This document shows, piece by piece, positions 45,431 to 58,199 of a DNA stretch of 64,000 bases; the first letter of the stretch is position 1; every line of letters starts with the position of its first letter. The notes beneath the pieces are model-generated. The model searched no databases. It was not told where the DNA came from and saw nothing but the letters and a program-made list of their open reading frames with translations. Source of the DNA: Limonium bicolor. Taxonomy: Eukaryota > Streptophyta > Magnoliopsida > Caryophyllales > Plumbaginaceae. Both the position numbers and the translations under genes were made by a program. Location of the stretch: the NCBI GenBank assembly GCA_023374045.1, contig CM041776.1, positions 318,767,925 through 318,831,924 of the forward strand, given 5' to 3'.

Positions 45431-47229
45431 TACATTTATATAGACATATTTTAGTATTGGGGTACCAACAACCTTTTTGTGAATGATTTGAATTGTGGGG
45501 TGATACACGTGGTTCGCGGATGATTCAATTTTGTTAGTACCAATTATAGTATGCTGATGATTTTGAATATTAATTTGTTTTAACAAGGTTTTATAAAGGG
45601 GATAGTTATGTAATATCTCGTTATATTTATTGCTAGCACATAGATTATAATTAAGAGTCAAAAGCGAGATAAACAAGTTGATGAGTTATACCCCACCAGA
45701 GATAATAGGTTACAGGTTCAACACTCTCATCCCCTATAATTTGTTTATTATGATTATACTTCAAAAAAACACCTTAATCAAGAGATTGTACAACATTGTT
45801 TGTTGCAATATTCGGTTGCAGATTGTGCGGGAACATCTCTAAATTCAAAAACCTACAAATGGTGGCTTAGTCGTGAATCTCACATGGTTGACACGTTGCA
45901 TTATGTAACTCATTAAGCTTTGCAAACGGGAGATGTTGCGGCGTGCTTTCTCGATGGGTATCTCAGGTAGTGTGTCGTGGATGGTGTACGTGGGTTGGAG
46001 CAACGTCGGATGAAGGGGCAACGATCGGAGAAGGGGTGGTATTGCTGTTGCGCCCCTTGTTTCAACTGGATGATGGCGTAGATTCCGAAGGTGACGGAGA
46101 TACTGAAGATGGGGATTGGGGACGGATTTTAGAGGCTCTGCGCTCGCGCTGGACCTTCTCTTCACCGACTCATGACTTATCTTGATTGTTGTCGCTCACG
46201 AGCGAGACATGGCGTACTCTGTTGCAATTGGAGGTGATCAGAACTCGCTGAACTAGATTGAGATGTTGGTGGGCAACACTGATGACGGGGCTGATTGCAC
46301 TCGTCTGATGGGACAGTGATAGTGAAACCTAGTTGAGGTGGCAATGGCGTTTGATGAAAGAGGTGTGCATGAACGTGTCTGTGCCTAGCGGTGGGTTGGC
46401 AATGTGCTGGCAAGAACACGCTAGTCGAAGAAGTGGTGCACAGACTGGTGGAGTTTACGGTGTGCTGTTGTGTGCTATTGTCTATGGCAGTGATGAAGTA
46501 AATGAGCAAAAGCAGAGTTGGAAGTGGTGATTTTTGTGTATTTTCTAATATTGTAAATTGACTTTCTTGTATAGAAAAAAAAAAGCCGGTTTTGATAAAA
46601 GGTTGCACATCTTGTTAGCTAAAAACCATAGTTTTCTTTTAATTTTGAGAGTAAGTAAATAAGTAGTTTAGAAATGAATAAGGGATAAGAAGGTGAAAAA
46701 ATGTAAAAACTACCTAGGGCTAAATCACCTAAATCCTAACAATATTTTTTTTTTCATTTTCAAATATTCACGTGTAAGGGAAAATAAAGAACTGCATAAG
46801 TTTTTTTGATAGAAAATAAACTACTTGTAAAATGTAGGAAAATTACATTTTTTTTTGTTTTTCTTAGAAAATTTGATTTTTGACATTTGAAAGTTAGAGA
46901 TGAAAGAAATAAAGAAGGAAAAAGAACAAATGTTGTTTGTTATTACCGTCGAACCATTAATATCTTATATTTCCATCATATACCCTTCACCACTATAAAA
47001 TTATAACTTCTTGTCACATATTGCACTTTTCTCAGTTTTCACAGTATTACAACCCACAAGAACATCACCTTAAAGCCCTTATTTTTTCCACAAAAACAGG
47101 AGAAATGTCATTAGGATGAAAAAATAACCATTTTACCCTTGGCCCTACACTAAACCTATAAATACCTCTTTTTCGTTTAAATAAAGGTAAATATTTTAGG
47201 GATAACACGTACTCTCATATCAATCTAAT
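45431..47229. other. Unassigned region with a GC-richer island
   Basis: 45940-46530 is richer in G and C than its surroundings and has overlapping ORFs on both strands (for example 45845-46165 and 46177-46608, minus), but none shows a recognisable domain. A TATA-like CCTATAAATACC lies at about 47155. It could be an unidentified insertion within the fragmented Athila-like LTR. Confidence 0.3.
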
Positions 47230-48132
47230 TATGTTTGGATGATTAAATGGAGTCCCAAGAAGTTGAATCAAGCGTTGAAGGTCAAACCAGGAGTTAAAGG
47301 ATGTTTTTAAACAAGGGTTAGTCATTTTCTAAGCTGGTTCGAGTATGTTTTTTATAACATGATCCCAAACCAGGTTGCAAGATCATAGAAGAATTTCTCA
47401 CGAGAATGGTCCGGGTATATGTCCGGGTACTTTTTTGGACCAAATACTGCTGTCAAAATTGATGATTGGTCCAGGATTTTCTACTTAAGTGTTTTTTTGG
47501 ACCAATCGTTGTCAGAACTTATTGACTATTTTGGTGATTGGCCCGAGTCTTATTCTAGGAACAATCTCAGACCCGATATTTCAAGGGTTGTTTGGGGTTT
47601 TCATCAGCTGGTTTGGGAAGAACTTCAGGACCTATTCCTAGACCTGAGTTTTTAAGCGAACCAGAGCACGTCACGTCATATGGGATTTATTCCAGATCAA
47701 AGACCCAGACCAGACACGAAAGACAGAGGAAGTGTATCCTATTTAGATTAAAGTTTATTCTTTTAATTCATCATAATGGGACGACGATCAACACAAGATT
47801 AAAGAGCATTTTTTGGGAGACATACAATCAAGATTAGGGTTTCACAACATTTTTGGAGGAAAGAAAGCAGTTTGAAGAACTGAGTTCCTAATTAGAGTGT
47901 TTTTTTTCATTATTCTCTATTTCTGATACTTTTTCCAATAGACTATAACACTGTGGGACTAATAGTTTGCATGCTTTTGGTGAGGATACGTGTGAGACTA
48001 ATCTATACAAGTGGCAAATAATAAGGTTTTGATTATCAGAGAGTTTGTGTTAGTTGACTTATTGTGAACGATCAATACTATTTTTTTTACTTAAACTCGT
48101 TTGTTCATATTGTGACCACTGACCAAATTATT
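47230..48132 (+). repeat. Athila-like LTR fragment with a decayed hairpin array
   Basis: 47250-47330 parallels 12370-12460, and 47330-47640 holds diverged ~70-bp units with GGTCCGGGTATATGTCCGGG-type arms. It is cut at 48132 by the CACTA element; I did not find its continuation at 58200. Confidence 0.55.
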
Positions 48133-48265
48133 CACTAGTAGGAAAACAACATATTTCGGCGGTTGTAAAGGGCCTATTTCTGCGGTCTACAACCGCAGAA
48201 ATGAGCACCGCAGAAATAGGTATTTTACCCTATTTCGGCGGTTTTGGAACCGCCGAAATAGGCAG
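48133..48265. repeat. Left CACTA terminus and subterminal hairpins
   Basis: Several inverted copies of TATTTCGGCGGTT and TATTTCTGCGGT with their complements; the likely binding sites of the element's own DNA-binding protein. Confidence 0.85.
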
Positions 48266-48592
48266 TTTTTTTTTTGTTTTTTCCTTTCCAGCTTATTAAT
48301 GCACCCAAATACACCACAAAATTAAACAAACCTGTAAAGACATTGTATAATGCTGCCACCACAGTGGGGCGCCTCAGTAGCATACTATAAACCCATAAAG
48401 CAGCCATAATCATCGGCACGCATCAATAAATGCAAGAAAGCAAGAAAATTCATAACAAAAATAAGGATTAGTTGTACACTTCACCACACTCTCCACACCA
48501 CACTCCATTACAATATACAATTCACTACGTTTCAATCTAATGAAGTACATAATAACACAACTAACGTTCAACGCAAACTAACTTAAGAGGAA

Positions 48593-51500
48593 TCAACTAA
48601 GTACGTCGATGGAGATAAATTCTGCCCAATCCTCGAGGATTTCAGATATGCGCCTCTCTTCATAATTTCCAATGCCCACGATTTCTTCGAAAGCCTTGAA
48701 CAAAAAAAAATGAATAGTTAATGAGACACTACACAAAGAATGACAAAGAATAAAAATACATATAAACCAAGACTTTCAAAGATAGTTTTATACCTTGTCC
48801 AATGATTTTTCTGGCAAAAACTTGGATGATGCTACTAAGTCATGCATAAACCTCATAACATAGTAACCACATTCTGATCCACCAGGCTGTACTGGACACT
48901 ATACATTCACACATTGTGTTATCAGTCATACTTGCAGGTCTACTATTAACATGTTAACTATTTGCACAAAATAAGTAAAACTACCTTCACTGCAGTCCAA
49001 GGGATGTTCTTCGGTGTCTTTTACAATGCACGCAGTGCAGCTTTGAAGCCACTATACAAAATAAATAGTTTGAATGTAATACACAAATTAATCAAATTTA
49101 ACGAAATAATTTATTAAGTTATGACAATTGTTGTATAATTTAAATAGCTCACCTCATTAGAGCCGCTGCTATCGCTGGCTTCTTGGCACTCGTACCAAGT
49201 GAGTCGAACTGTAAGACTCTTGGGTATTTCATGGCCAAAACCAACAACGACTAATGACGACTGCTCACGTAATGAATAAAATTGAAATCATAACACGGAT
49301 AACATAACTTATAAATAAAACGTAATAAGATATGGAAGTATGACTTACCCTTGATAATATGGCAGCATAATGTATGACTTGTCTGCACATTCATATATTG
49401 TGTTCGTCAAGTACCGCAAAAGACCTTCAGGATCCATTGACATAGTCACTTCACAGCAAGTAGCAGGGCATAGGAATCCGAAGCTGTTAGTCTGATGATC
49501 TCGTATCGCCTTAGAATGCACATGCCTGCACCATAAAGACAACAACATTAGTGAACGGCGTTAAAGTACAAAAACTAATTCAAGTATTTCATTAATATAG
49601 GAAAAGGTATGAGATCGCTCACATGCTAGCTGACTTCAGAATCGACACATTTAACCAGTCTCTCTTGAATAATCAACGAAGTCGGACATATATATATATC
49701 GAACGTATGAGTCTGTCCTTCGGGAGAGTGGTGGTGAAAAAGACCCTGGCTATCCTCCACTTGGATCCTATCACTCTGAGGTGACGTCATCAACAAGGCC
49801 GAGTGCAGAAGTCTCATGTTCTGTGACAACCCATCCAATATGTTCTTCTCTACTAAAGCAGGTCTCATCATGAAATTGGAGGATGCCCCCGTGAGAGCTG
49901 GTGTGCCAACAATTTTTCCTTTTCCTTTAGAAGTTTTTTTTACTTCTCATTTTCCTAAGTTGTTGATTAATTAAGTTTAAGTGACTCACTCTAAACCATA
50001 TACTAATTAAAATATCGGATAATTATAATTTTAGAGTAAGCGTTAATTGTGTTTACCTGGCCCGAGATTTTGACCCATGTACCCGGCCATTGGATTGTAG
50101 CTGTTTGAACAGAGCGAAGTATGTTTCTCTGTCCCAGAGGTACCGGTATAGCAACATCAGCATATTCTGTCACATAATCATCTACAAGCACCCGGACATA
50201 CCCCTGCCGTAGTGGTTCACCGCCGACGGTGTCTGTACGAGATGAGGGAAACAATTTACCCCACGCCACCTTAATATCCTCACCTCCCATCGGCATGAAC
50301 AACGTGCATAAAACGGGTTCCTGAACATTAAGTAAAGAAGGGTTAAATGAACACAATCGAAGTAAATAGATGATTCTAAATAATTTATTTTCTAAGTTAA
50401 TGTGACTAAACCTTAATATATGCATATGGATATGGATCTATCGACTGCACACTACTCTGTCGTACTGGTGTGCCCTCCTCCCTATCAGCTGATGGTGCAG
50501 GGGCTGGTCTAGTCACCTCCTGACTGCTGCACATCTGTGAGCGTATTTTAGTCATCTCCTCTGCAACCAACTGATGAACATTCTGCCTAAGCCTCTGCTC
50601 AATATCAGCAGTAACCTTCAAATGTTCCTCATAGCTGATCATCTTCCTTGTGAGCCTTTCCTAGACCCGGATTGCCAAAAGCTTGGCGGATACCAACTTG
50701 TCCACCAAAACCAATAGCGCGACCAGGATGATCCACCTTTCCAAGAGCACGAGAAAGGGGATCATATTGTCTGTTCGGAGCCCAAGAACCCTCAGTAACT
50801 TGAGATTGTAACTCTTCCTATAAATCACAAAAATAACAAAATTCATTAATATACAGGTACACAAACAAATATTAAACTTATGTACCGAAATTATATACTC
50901 ACCATTTGATTTATAATCTCTCTCGTGGCATCATCGTACTGAGGATTTTCCGGCGTCGAGTTTTTTGGCACTCGACTCAACTCCCACACCTTCATCCTCC
51001 TGTCGCTAGGACCCACATCATTTGGAAGCAAGCCCTTTTGCTCCCACTCTGGTACGCGTTCGGCAATACTTTTACCACCTAAGTGATGTGGGTAAAGATT
51101 TTTCTTCGCATTTGCCTGCTGTCTTGCACGAACAGCCTACAAATACATATGTAACGTGTAAGATACAAATAAGCAAATAAAACTGCCAAAATGTATAAAA
51201 GACAGCGTTGAATATTAGCTCTACCTGGTACTCTGGCGTGTGATGATACTCCGCAAACCGCGTCCACTGCTCCTCAGTGATGCCCTCGTACGCCTCCCAG
51301 GGTGGCAGTTCATCGCCTCCTTCTGCATCATCCGATTCAGGGTCTTGATACGCAACACCATGAATGTACTTGTCAGAGAGCCATTTCCTATGGTCGCGTA
51401 ACTGTCGCCCCATTTTTTTCTGGATATCCTCCTTAAGAGAAGGATCAATGCAAACGACTCTACATAAACAATAATTAGTCATTTAGTAACACAAGTAACG

Positions 51501-51933
51501 AGAAACTCTAAAATCATATAACATATTATAAAAAAATAACACACCTGAAGAAGCCCAAACATAGTGTCCTTCAATGATTGTGGCACTTGCTTCCAATTGT
51601 GATTTATGTCACAGTAAGTTTTGACCAAGTGGCCAGCATATGCAGTATAATCACTCTTCCAATTACCGTATGGCTGGTTGAACTCATTGAACACCAAAGG
51701 CTTCGTGGGGGGCCTTTAATTGCCTTCAGTGCACGGGTGGCACCTCTCTTCTTCACCTTCTTTCCGGAGGAGGAGGAAGCTGGTGGCTCTGTCACCTGCT
51801 GTGATGGACAAGCCTCATCCTCCGGTGGGTGAGTTGTCTTCCCCTTCTTTCCTCCTCGTGTGGCCCGTTTTGCTGGTCTCTTCTGATGAGGATCAGCTTC
51901 TTCAATGGGCTGGTCCATAGGGTGATCAGCCAC
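48593..51933 (-). pseudogene. CACTA second gene: Transposase_24-type protein with C-terminal Ulp1-like C48 protease
   Basis: Multi-exon gene. Likely exons: 51933-51545 (MADHPMDQPIEE..., basic Ser-rich, then NWKQVPQSLKDTMF), 51459-51225 (KMGRQLRDHRKWLSDKYIHG), 51136-50903 (PHHLGGKSIAERVPEWE), 50817-50412, 50320-50057 (MGGEDIKVAWGKLFPSS), ~49956-49626, ~49527-49346, then 3' exons to 48593. The Ulp1-like part shows catalytic His at 49254-49256, Asp in FDS (49203-49205) and Cys in SECGYYVM (48869-48871). Defects: a C-run frameshift near 51710-51716, a frame change near 50650, TAG near 49627, and TAG after the active-site His (49251-49253, normally Trp). The protein would be a DNA-binding partner of TNP2; what the protease cuts is unknown. 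Confidence 0.85.
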
Positions 51934-52039
51934 TGCAGTAAAGATAAGTTAGTCAAATTAATTGGATGAATTTATAATGTAAAGACAAATGTTGAACTAG
52001 TCAAGGAAAATATTAAACATAACATTACCATAAATACTT

Positions 52040-55000
52040 CTATGATTTGGTGTTATCAACCCAAACACCCTCGTCATGGTCTGATCGTGCATAAATCAAG
52101 TCGTTTTGAGTATCATCATTTAAATCCCGCAACCCCGTAGGAAACAATGTTGTTCCTTCAATCGTCTCATTCTCATCATCATCATCCTCATTTTCATTTT
52201 CAATCAGGACCGGTCTTCTACCTGGAAGAACAACAGACCATCTGGAGTCTTTTGGATCCTGAACATACCACACTTGGTCACAATCTTTTCCCATAACAAA
52301 CTGATCATCCTTAAAACTAGCACGTGTGAGATCAACCAAGGTAAGACCTCCATCGTTTTGGATTCCACGTCGGTTGTCCACCCATTTGCAGCGGAACACT
52401 AAAAACGAATCAATATGGTAGTTTAGCTCCCAAATGTCCTCGATAACACCGTAATACCAACTGGAGCTCCTCACTGGTTGAGACTGGTTACCGATGTGGT
52501 ACTCATTGAATGCCGCTTCTATTTTTACTCCACTGTTCTGGTTTATTGATTTAGCATCTTGGCGTGCAGTGTAATAAGTATACCCACTAATGTCATACCC
52601 CTCAAATGATACAATATTAGGTTCAGGTCCTACTGCTAAAAATCTGATATCTTCATTGACAACTTCTGAATTTGATGACGCTTTTTCAAAGACATAATAT
52701 TTGAACCATTGGACAAACAGTCGGTTGTTCTTTCATAAGCCAAAGATGGTTTCTGGTAGGATTTTGTTGTCTCAACTCATTCATATGAGCATCAAAGAAG
52801 GGTTCAACAGCCTCAAGGTGTTGTAACACAAACAGATGTGCTTGATCAATCAGTTGACGTGGTACTTGCACAATCTTTCTTCCAATGACACCTTTGCCTT
52901 TATATCTGCCGTAGTGTCTTGGTTTTGGGATACCGATTGATTCTGCTTCATTCAGATAATCAGTCACAAATTCTGTGACTTCCTCAGTCACCGTTGCTTC
53001 AATTATGCTCCCTTCTGGTCGATATCTATTCCTCATTCTACCCTTTAGAATACCCATGTATCGTTCAAAAGGGTACATGTAGCGTAAGTAGACCGGACCA
53101 CAATATTGGATCTCTCGAACAATGTGGACTATCAAGTGCACCATTATGTCAAAGAATGATGGTGGGAAATACATCTCTAATTGACATAATGTGACCACAA
53201 TTTCATGTTGTAGATCATCGAGAGAGTTTACATCAATTACCTTGCAGCAGACAGTATTGAAGAAGAAACACAATCTGATTAACGCATTTCTGACATCATT
53301 TGGCAATATCCCACGGATTGCTACTGGCAGAAGATGTAACATCAATACATGATAATCGTGAGATTTCATGCCTAACAGTTTCAAATCCTTCATCGATACA
53401 ATGTTCTTCCAGTTTGAAGAATATCCAGACGGTACTTTTACCGAGTGTAGACATTTACAGAAGCTGGTCTTCTCATTCTTTGAAAGTGTGTAGCATGCAG
53501 GAGGTAGGTATATTCGTCTCTCATTCTCCTGTGGGTGTAACTCTTTTCTTATACCCATGACTTGCATGTCTTTTCTCACTTTCAATCTGTCTTTCGTTTT
53601 GCCGGGTATGTTGAGCAAAGTCTCACTCACTGCCTCACCAACATTCTTTACGATGTGCATGAAATCCAAACAGTGTCTGACAGGCAGATGACGCCAATAC
53701 GGTAAATCCCTGAAGATAGAGCATTTTTTCCAAATGTTCTTTGCCGGTTTCGATGTGTTTCCAAAGACGTTCACAATGTCCTTAACCTTTGCATACACTT
53801 CCTCAGAGGTCAAAGGTAGACGGGCCACTCGAGTCTCGGCCTCACCATTGAACAGTTTCTTCTTCTTACGATAAGGGTGATCTTCAGGTAGAAAACGATG
53901 ACACATGTAAACATTCTTACCACAATTTTGTAAACGGTCCGAACATGTGTCATCCTCGCACACCGGACATGCAAATGTTCCTTTCACAGTGTATCCAGAC
54001 AAGTTCCCGTATGCAGGGAAATCGTTGACCGTACAGAACAACAACGCCTTGAGCGTGAAATTTTCCCTTGCATAAGCATCATACACAACGGTTCCCTCAT
54101 TCCACACAACTTCAAATCATCAATCAATGGGGCGAGGTATACATCAATATTATTACCTGTCTACTGGGGCCAGATATCAAAAGTGATAACATTATGTACC
54201 TACGTTTCATACACAACCACGAAGGCAAATTGTAGATCACTAGTAAAACGGGCCAAGTACTGTGTTGACTGCTTAATGTGCCGTACGGGTTCATCCCGTC
54301 AGTACATAGCCCAAGCCTCAAATTCCTATCTTCACCTCCAAAATGTTCTTTGAACCGTCTATTGATGTTTCTCCACTGAGGTCCATCTGCTGGATGTCTT
54401 AATTTCTCATCACTCTTTCTACCCTCTGCGTGCCATCGTAAGTTCTTTGCATCTTTCGGATTCGCAAACAACCGTTTGAATCTGGGTATAATCGGCAAAT
54501 ACCACAGTAGTTTAGCTGGAGGGCTTTTTTTCTGAACGGAGGAGTACTCACCATCTTTATGCTTATACCGGGACAACGGACATTTCGGGCAATTGTCCAG
54601 ATGTTCGTATTCACCCCTGTACAACACACAGTTGTTTGGACACGCGTGAATTTTTTTGTACTCTACTCCCATTGGACACACCCATTTCTTTGCCTCATAG
54701 GTGGTGGTAGGGAGACCATTCTCATCCGGTAGCATATCATGAATCAGCTCGAGGAATGCCGAGAAACCTTTGTCACTCAATCCATATCTTCCCTTCAGGT
54801 TGAACAAATTCAATATAGCCGTCAATTTTGTGTACTTAGTGCACGTAGGATACAATGCCGTCTTGGATGCGTCCAACAACCTTTGATACTCATCCGGTCG
54901 ATCGACAAAATCATTCTCAACGTTATCAAGCATCTCCATTATTTGCTCATCATGATAAGTCGGTTCACTGTCATTGACTCTGGAAGCATTTGGGATCGGT

Positions 55001-55317
55001 TCTGACTCGACAAAATCAAATGTGTGGTCGGTTCTCATCCTCTTCCTTTCATTAATGTACGAGGACCCGACATTATGTTCAACACTTTCTCCATGAAAAA
55101 TCCATCTCTTATAGTGTGGCATGAAACCGCGAGTCTTCAGATGGAATTCAATTTCCCCAATGTTTGAAAATTTCCTTAAGACACCGCAGTCAACACAAGG
55201 ACAAGGTATTTTCTCCGCCTTTGTCATGTCCTTGTGCTGCACTGCCGCTTTGCAAAACTCTTTCAACATGTTGTCATAGTGATCCCCTCGATCACCGTAC
55301 ATCCAGTCACGCTCCAT
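52040..55317 (-). pseudogene. TNP2-type CACTA transposase, frameshifted
   Basis: From the ATG at 55317: a Transpos_assoc domain (MERDWMYGDRG, PCPCVDC, MPHYKRWIFHGE), then the TNP2 catalytic domain (HACPNNCVLYRGEYEHLDNC, KDAKNLRWHAEG, LCTDGMNPYGTLSSQHSTWP). A single-base loss near 54163 and another frame change near 54108 break the VYLAPLIDDL region. The ORF at 54107-52686 then gives VRHCLDFMHIVKNVGEAV and a DUF4218 domain (LPNDVRNALIRLCFFFNTVC, ...CGPVYLRYMYPFERYMGILK). A third frameshift near 52733 leads to the DUF4216 domain (52474-52040 and upstream: GYDISGYTYYTARQDAKS, FKDDQFVMGKDCDQVWYV). It would cut and move the element's ends. Confidence 0.92.
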
Positions 55318-57844
55318 ACTTTATTTGAAACACAAAACGGTACGATTAATGAAGCGTGACTGTATGCATATTAAATAAGCTAGCTACTCTAACTCTAAGG
55401 TTTCAACCTAAATTTTATACTAGCACCTATATTATCTGAATACATAATCTCAATGATCAAACAAAAAGCAAAGTTTAGTAGCTTACTTGTACACAGAAAA
55501 GGAAACTGCAACGGTGATGGAAGAAGGTGGAAAATAAGAGAGGTGGTTCACGGACTTAAATGTGGTGAGACCTGATAAAGACAAAATTTAGATATTGTTA
55601 TACATATACACATACATCAAACAATATTAATTACAAAGAGATTTTGTTAAAAAAATCAGCATGACCTTTGCATAATTTTATCTATCCCATGCTTATTATT
55701 AAGCATTCACCAATCATTCAACAACACAAATTTCCATCACAAATCAAACTAATACCAAATTTATTCATCAAACCAAATTTCAATATTTGTGTAAATACAA
55801 AGTATAAAAGAGAAAAAGATAAGTTAGATTATATTACCGGTTCTTCCACTCCGCTTTCAATATACCGTGCAATGAATGGGGAAATCTTAAGCACTTCTCT
55901 ATAGATAGAATAGAAACTCATTAGTTTATGTATGTTAATTGTTCGTAATTAGGATTGCAAAAATATATATAATAAGCTAAAAAGATGAAGATGTAAGTTG
56001 AGTATTACGGGTTCACAAATGAAGTGTATTCAGCCCCGTACGACTTCAATCTGGTGAGCCCATTTAGTGATTTCCCCCTACAAAGGCATAACCACACAAA
56101 ATGAGAAAAAACAAAAATAAAACACAAAAATAAAACTATAAAATTAATTAATCGACTCGAGAAAAAATAAAAACGCAAATAAAATTGAAAAAAATATTAA
56201 AACTTATCAAGTAAATATATCCTAATTGAACTAAGAGAAAAGATAAATGAACTACATACTATTAAACCTACAGAATTAAATTTGAAAGCTAAAAAAAGAA
56301 TTATGTAACTTAATACTAAACCAATTCAAGTAATGACAAAAACAATAAAATAAACAAAGCAAACCGCAAAATCAATAACAAAAAGCAAAAAATCAGAATA
56401 AATACTAACAGTCTAAAACGAAAGCAAGCGTAATCCTAACTAATCAAATTTGACGTATAATTAAACAAAGTAAAAATAAACACAAGAATAAAAAAGAGTA
56501 ATGAAAAAAAACACGTAACAAAATTTTAAAAAAAAGCAAATTAAAACTTAGCATGTAAATATATCCTAATTGAATTAAGAGAAAAGATAAACGAACTACA
56601 TACTATTAACCTACAAAATTAAATTTGAAACCTAAAAAAAAAGAATTATGTAAACCTAATACTAAACCAATTCAACTGATGACAAAATAAACAAAATAAT
56701 TTTCAACACTTGCTCTAGTTTTCTAAGTTCTCCTTGTTACAGATTTTGTTCTCATTCCTACCACTCCATGTTCCTTCAACTAGTGTCATCTAGCACACAC
56801 TTGCCTTATCTTCACCCAAGGTTCTACTCAATTACCCAATTCTCTTATAAACCAAAACCAAGGTGGTTAACCATTCAAGTTTACCTCTACAACACCTAGT
56901 TACTCTAGGTTTTTTTTCCTCAACTCAAACACTTAAAGTCATCTAATTTCTAGGATAATTTTGACAGAGTTTCCCCTATAATTTTAGCATTGCCCACACA
57001 CAATTTCAGCTCACCAACTCATTTCTAATATCCACAACATTCTTAAGCACTAACACACATTAAATTTCTACACAAACTCATCTATTTCCCCTTGGCTTCC
57101 AAGCCCTTTAATCATCATTTTATTAACACTAAAACAACTCAATCTCTTCCTCATTATACAATAACACCACTAATACTCAAAGCAATGTTAGTTCCTCATA
57201 TTTAAGCAATTAAAAACGAAAAGCAAAACACAAAATAAAAAACGAAAAACAAAACAATCCGAACAAATACTAAAAGTCTAAAACGAAAGCAACCTTAATC
57301 CTCACTAATCAAATTTGATATATAATTACACAAAGTTAAACAGAATAAAAGAAAAGTAATGAAAAGTCAAAATAAAAACAAAGGCAAACCACACAAATGA
57401 GCAAAAAAAACCACATTATTCACTCAAACATTTTGTCGCACCTTGTGTGCACATATAATTTCACATCTACAATACTACATATATACACAAATTTCATACA
57501 CTCCACTAATTCAATCATCCACATTCACATTCAACCACAATTTCAGCAACAATCAAAATAAATCCATAAATTTAGGTCAAAATCGATTTACCTTCTTCTT
57601 CTCCCTCCAATCACTTGCTGCTGCTGCTGTTTCTGTTCGACTTCGCCGACACCCATGTTCGGCGGTGACGACGCGGCGGCGACGACCAGGCGGCGAGGAA
57701 GGCGCGACGGCGGCGAGGACGAGGGGTGGCGGAAGCGGGAGGAGGTGAGTCGGAGTCGCACTTCGGTCGCAGCAGCAGCGGGAGTTCGAGATCAGTTGAA
57801 GCGTCGGGGTGAAATGAGAGAATTATGGTAGGGGACGTTATTAA
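55318..57844 (-). promoter_or_regulatory. Leader and promoter region of the CACTA element
   Basis: Upstream of TNP2: AT-rich leader with probable untranslated exons, a ~375-bp tandem duplication (56147-57400) and a GC-rich stretch at 57610-57790 with CGGCGG, GACGACG and GCAGCAG repeats. ORFs here (55668-55904, 57443-57748) have no recognisable domain. The transcription start is unknown. Confidence 0.5.
56147..57400. repeat. Tandem duplication in the CACTA leader, second copy interrupted
   Basis: Two strings, ATATATCCTAATTGAAYTAA (56217 and 56567) and GTCTAAAACGAAAGCAA (56410 and 57275), mark two copies of one ~375-bp unit. In the second copy the halves are separated by ~500 bp of different sequence (about 56702-57205) that resembles the pyrimidine-rich part of LTR B (30500-31200), so this looks like an insertion into the duplicated unit. 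Confidence 0.65.
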
Positions 57845-58196
57845 AGGACCTATTTCGGCGGTTCTTAGGTAAGAACCGCCGAAATAGGTCGTCGATATTT
57901 TTTTTTAAAAAAAATGAGCCCCTATTTCGGCGGTTCTTATGCCAACAAACCGCCGAAATATGTCTTTTCTATTTTTTTTAAAATAAAACAGACCTATTTC
58001 GGTAGTTCTTAGGAAAAAACCGCCGAAATAGGTCTGTTTTATTTTTTTAAAAAAATAGAAAAGACCTATTGCGGCGGTTTTTACATAAGAACCACCGAAA
58101 TAGGGGTCTGACCATTTTCAGAAAGCGCCCTATTTCTGCGGTTGTTTAACAACCGCAGAAATAGGGGCACAGAAATAGACCTTTTTTGTAGTAGTG
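57845..58196. repeat. Right CACTA terminus and subterminal hairpins
   Basis: At least five hairpins of CCTATTTCGGCGGTTCTTA with complementary arms, and a terminal TTTTTTGTAGTAGTG. They mirror the left end at 48133. Confidence 0.9.
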
Positions 58197-58199
58197 ATT

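Larger units (their letters stand above)
48133..58196 (-). mobile_element. CACTA (En/Spm-type) transposon, 10,064 bp
   Basis: The left terminus CACTAGTAGGAAAACAAC and the right terminus TTTTTTGTAGTAGTG are flanked by the 3-bp duplication ATT (48130-48132 and 58197-58199). Both subterminal regions carry many hairpins of CCTATTTCGGCGGTT and its complement. Two genes on the minus strand, TNP2 transposase and a Transposase_24/Ulp1 gene, complete the standard structure. Both are broken, so the copy may move only if helped by another element. Confidence 0.95.

Noticed and set aside
46177..46608. Minus-strand ORF of 143 codons in a GC-richer island
   Set aside because: No recognisable domain, Ser/Thr/His-rich composition, and open frames on the opposite strand too; left as unassigned.
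57443..57748. Plus-strand ORF of 101 codons with Arg/Gly-rich end
   Set aside because: Runs through the GC-rich CACTA leader with no similarity; probably composition-driven.
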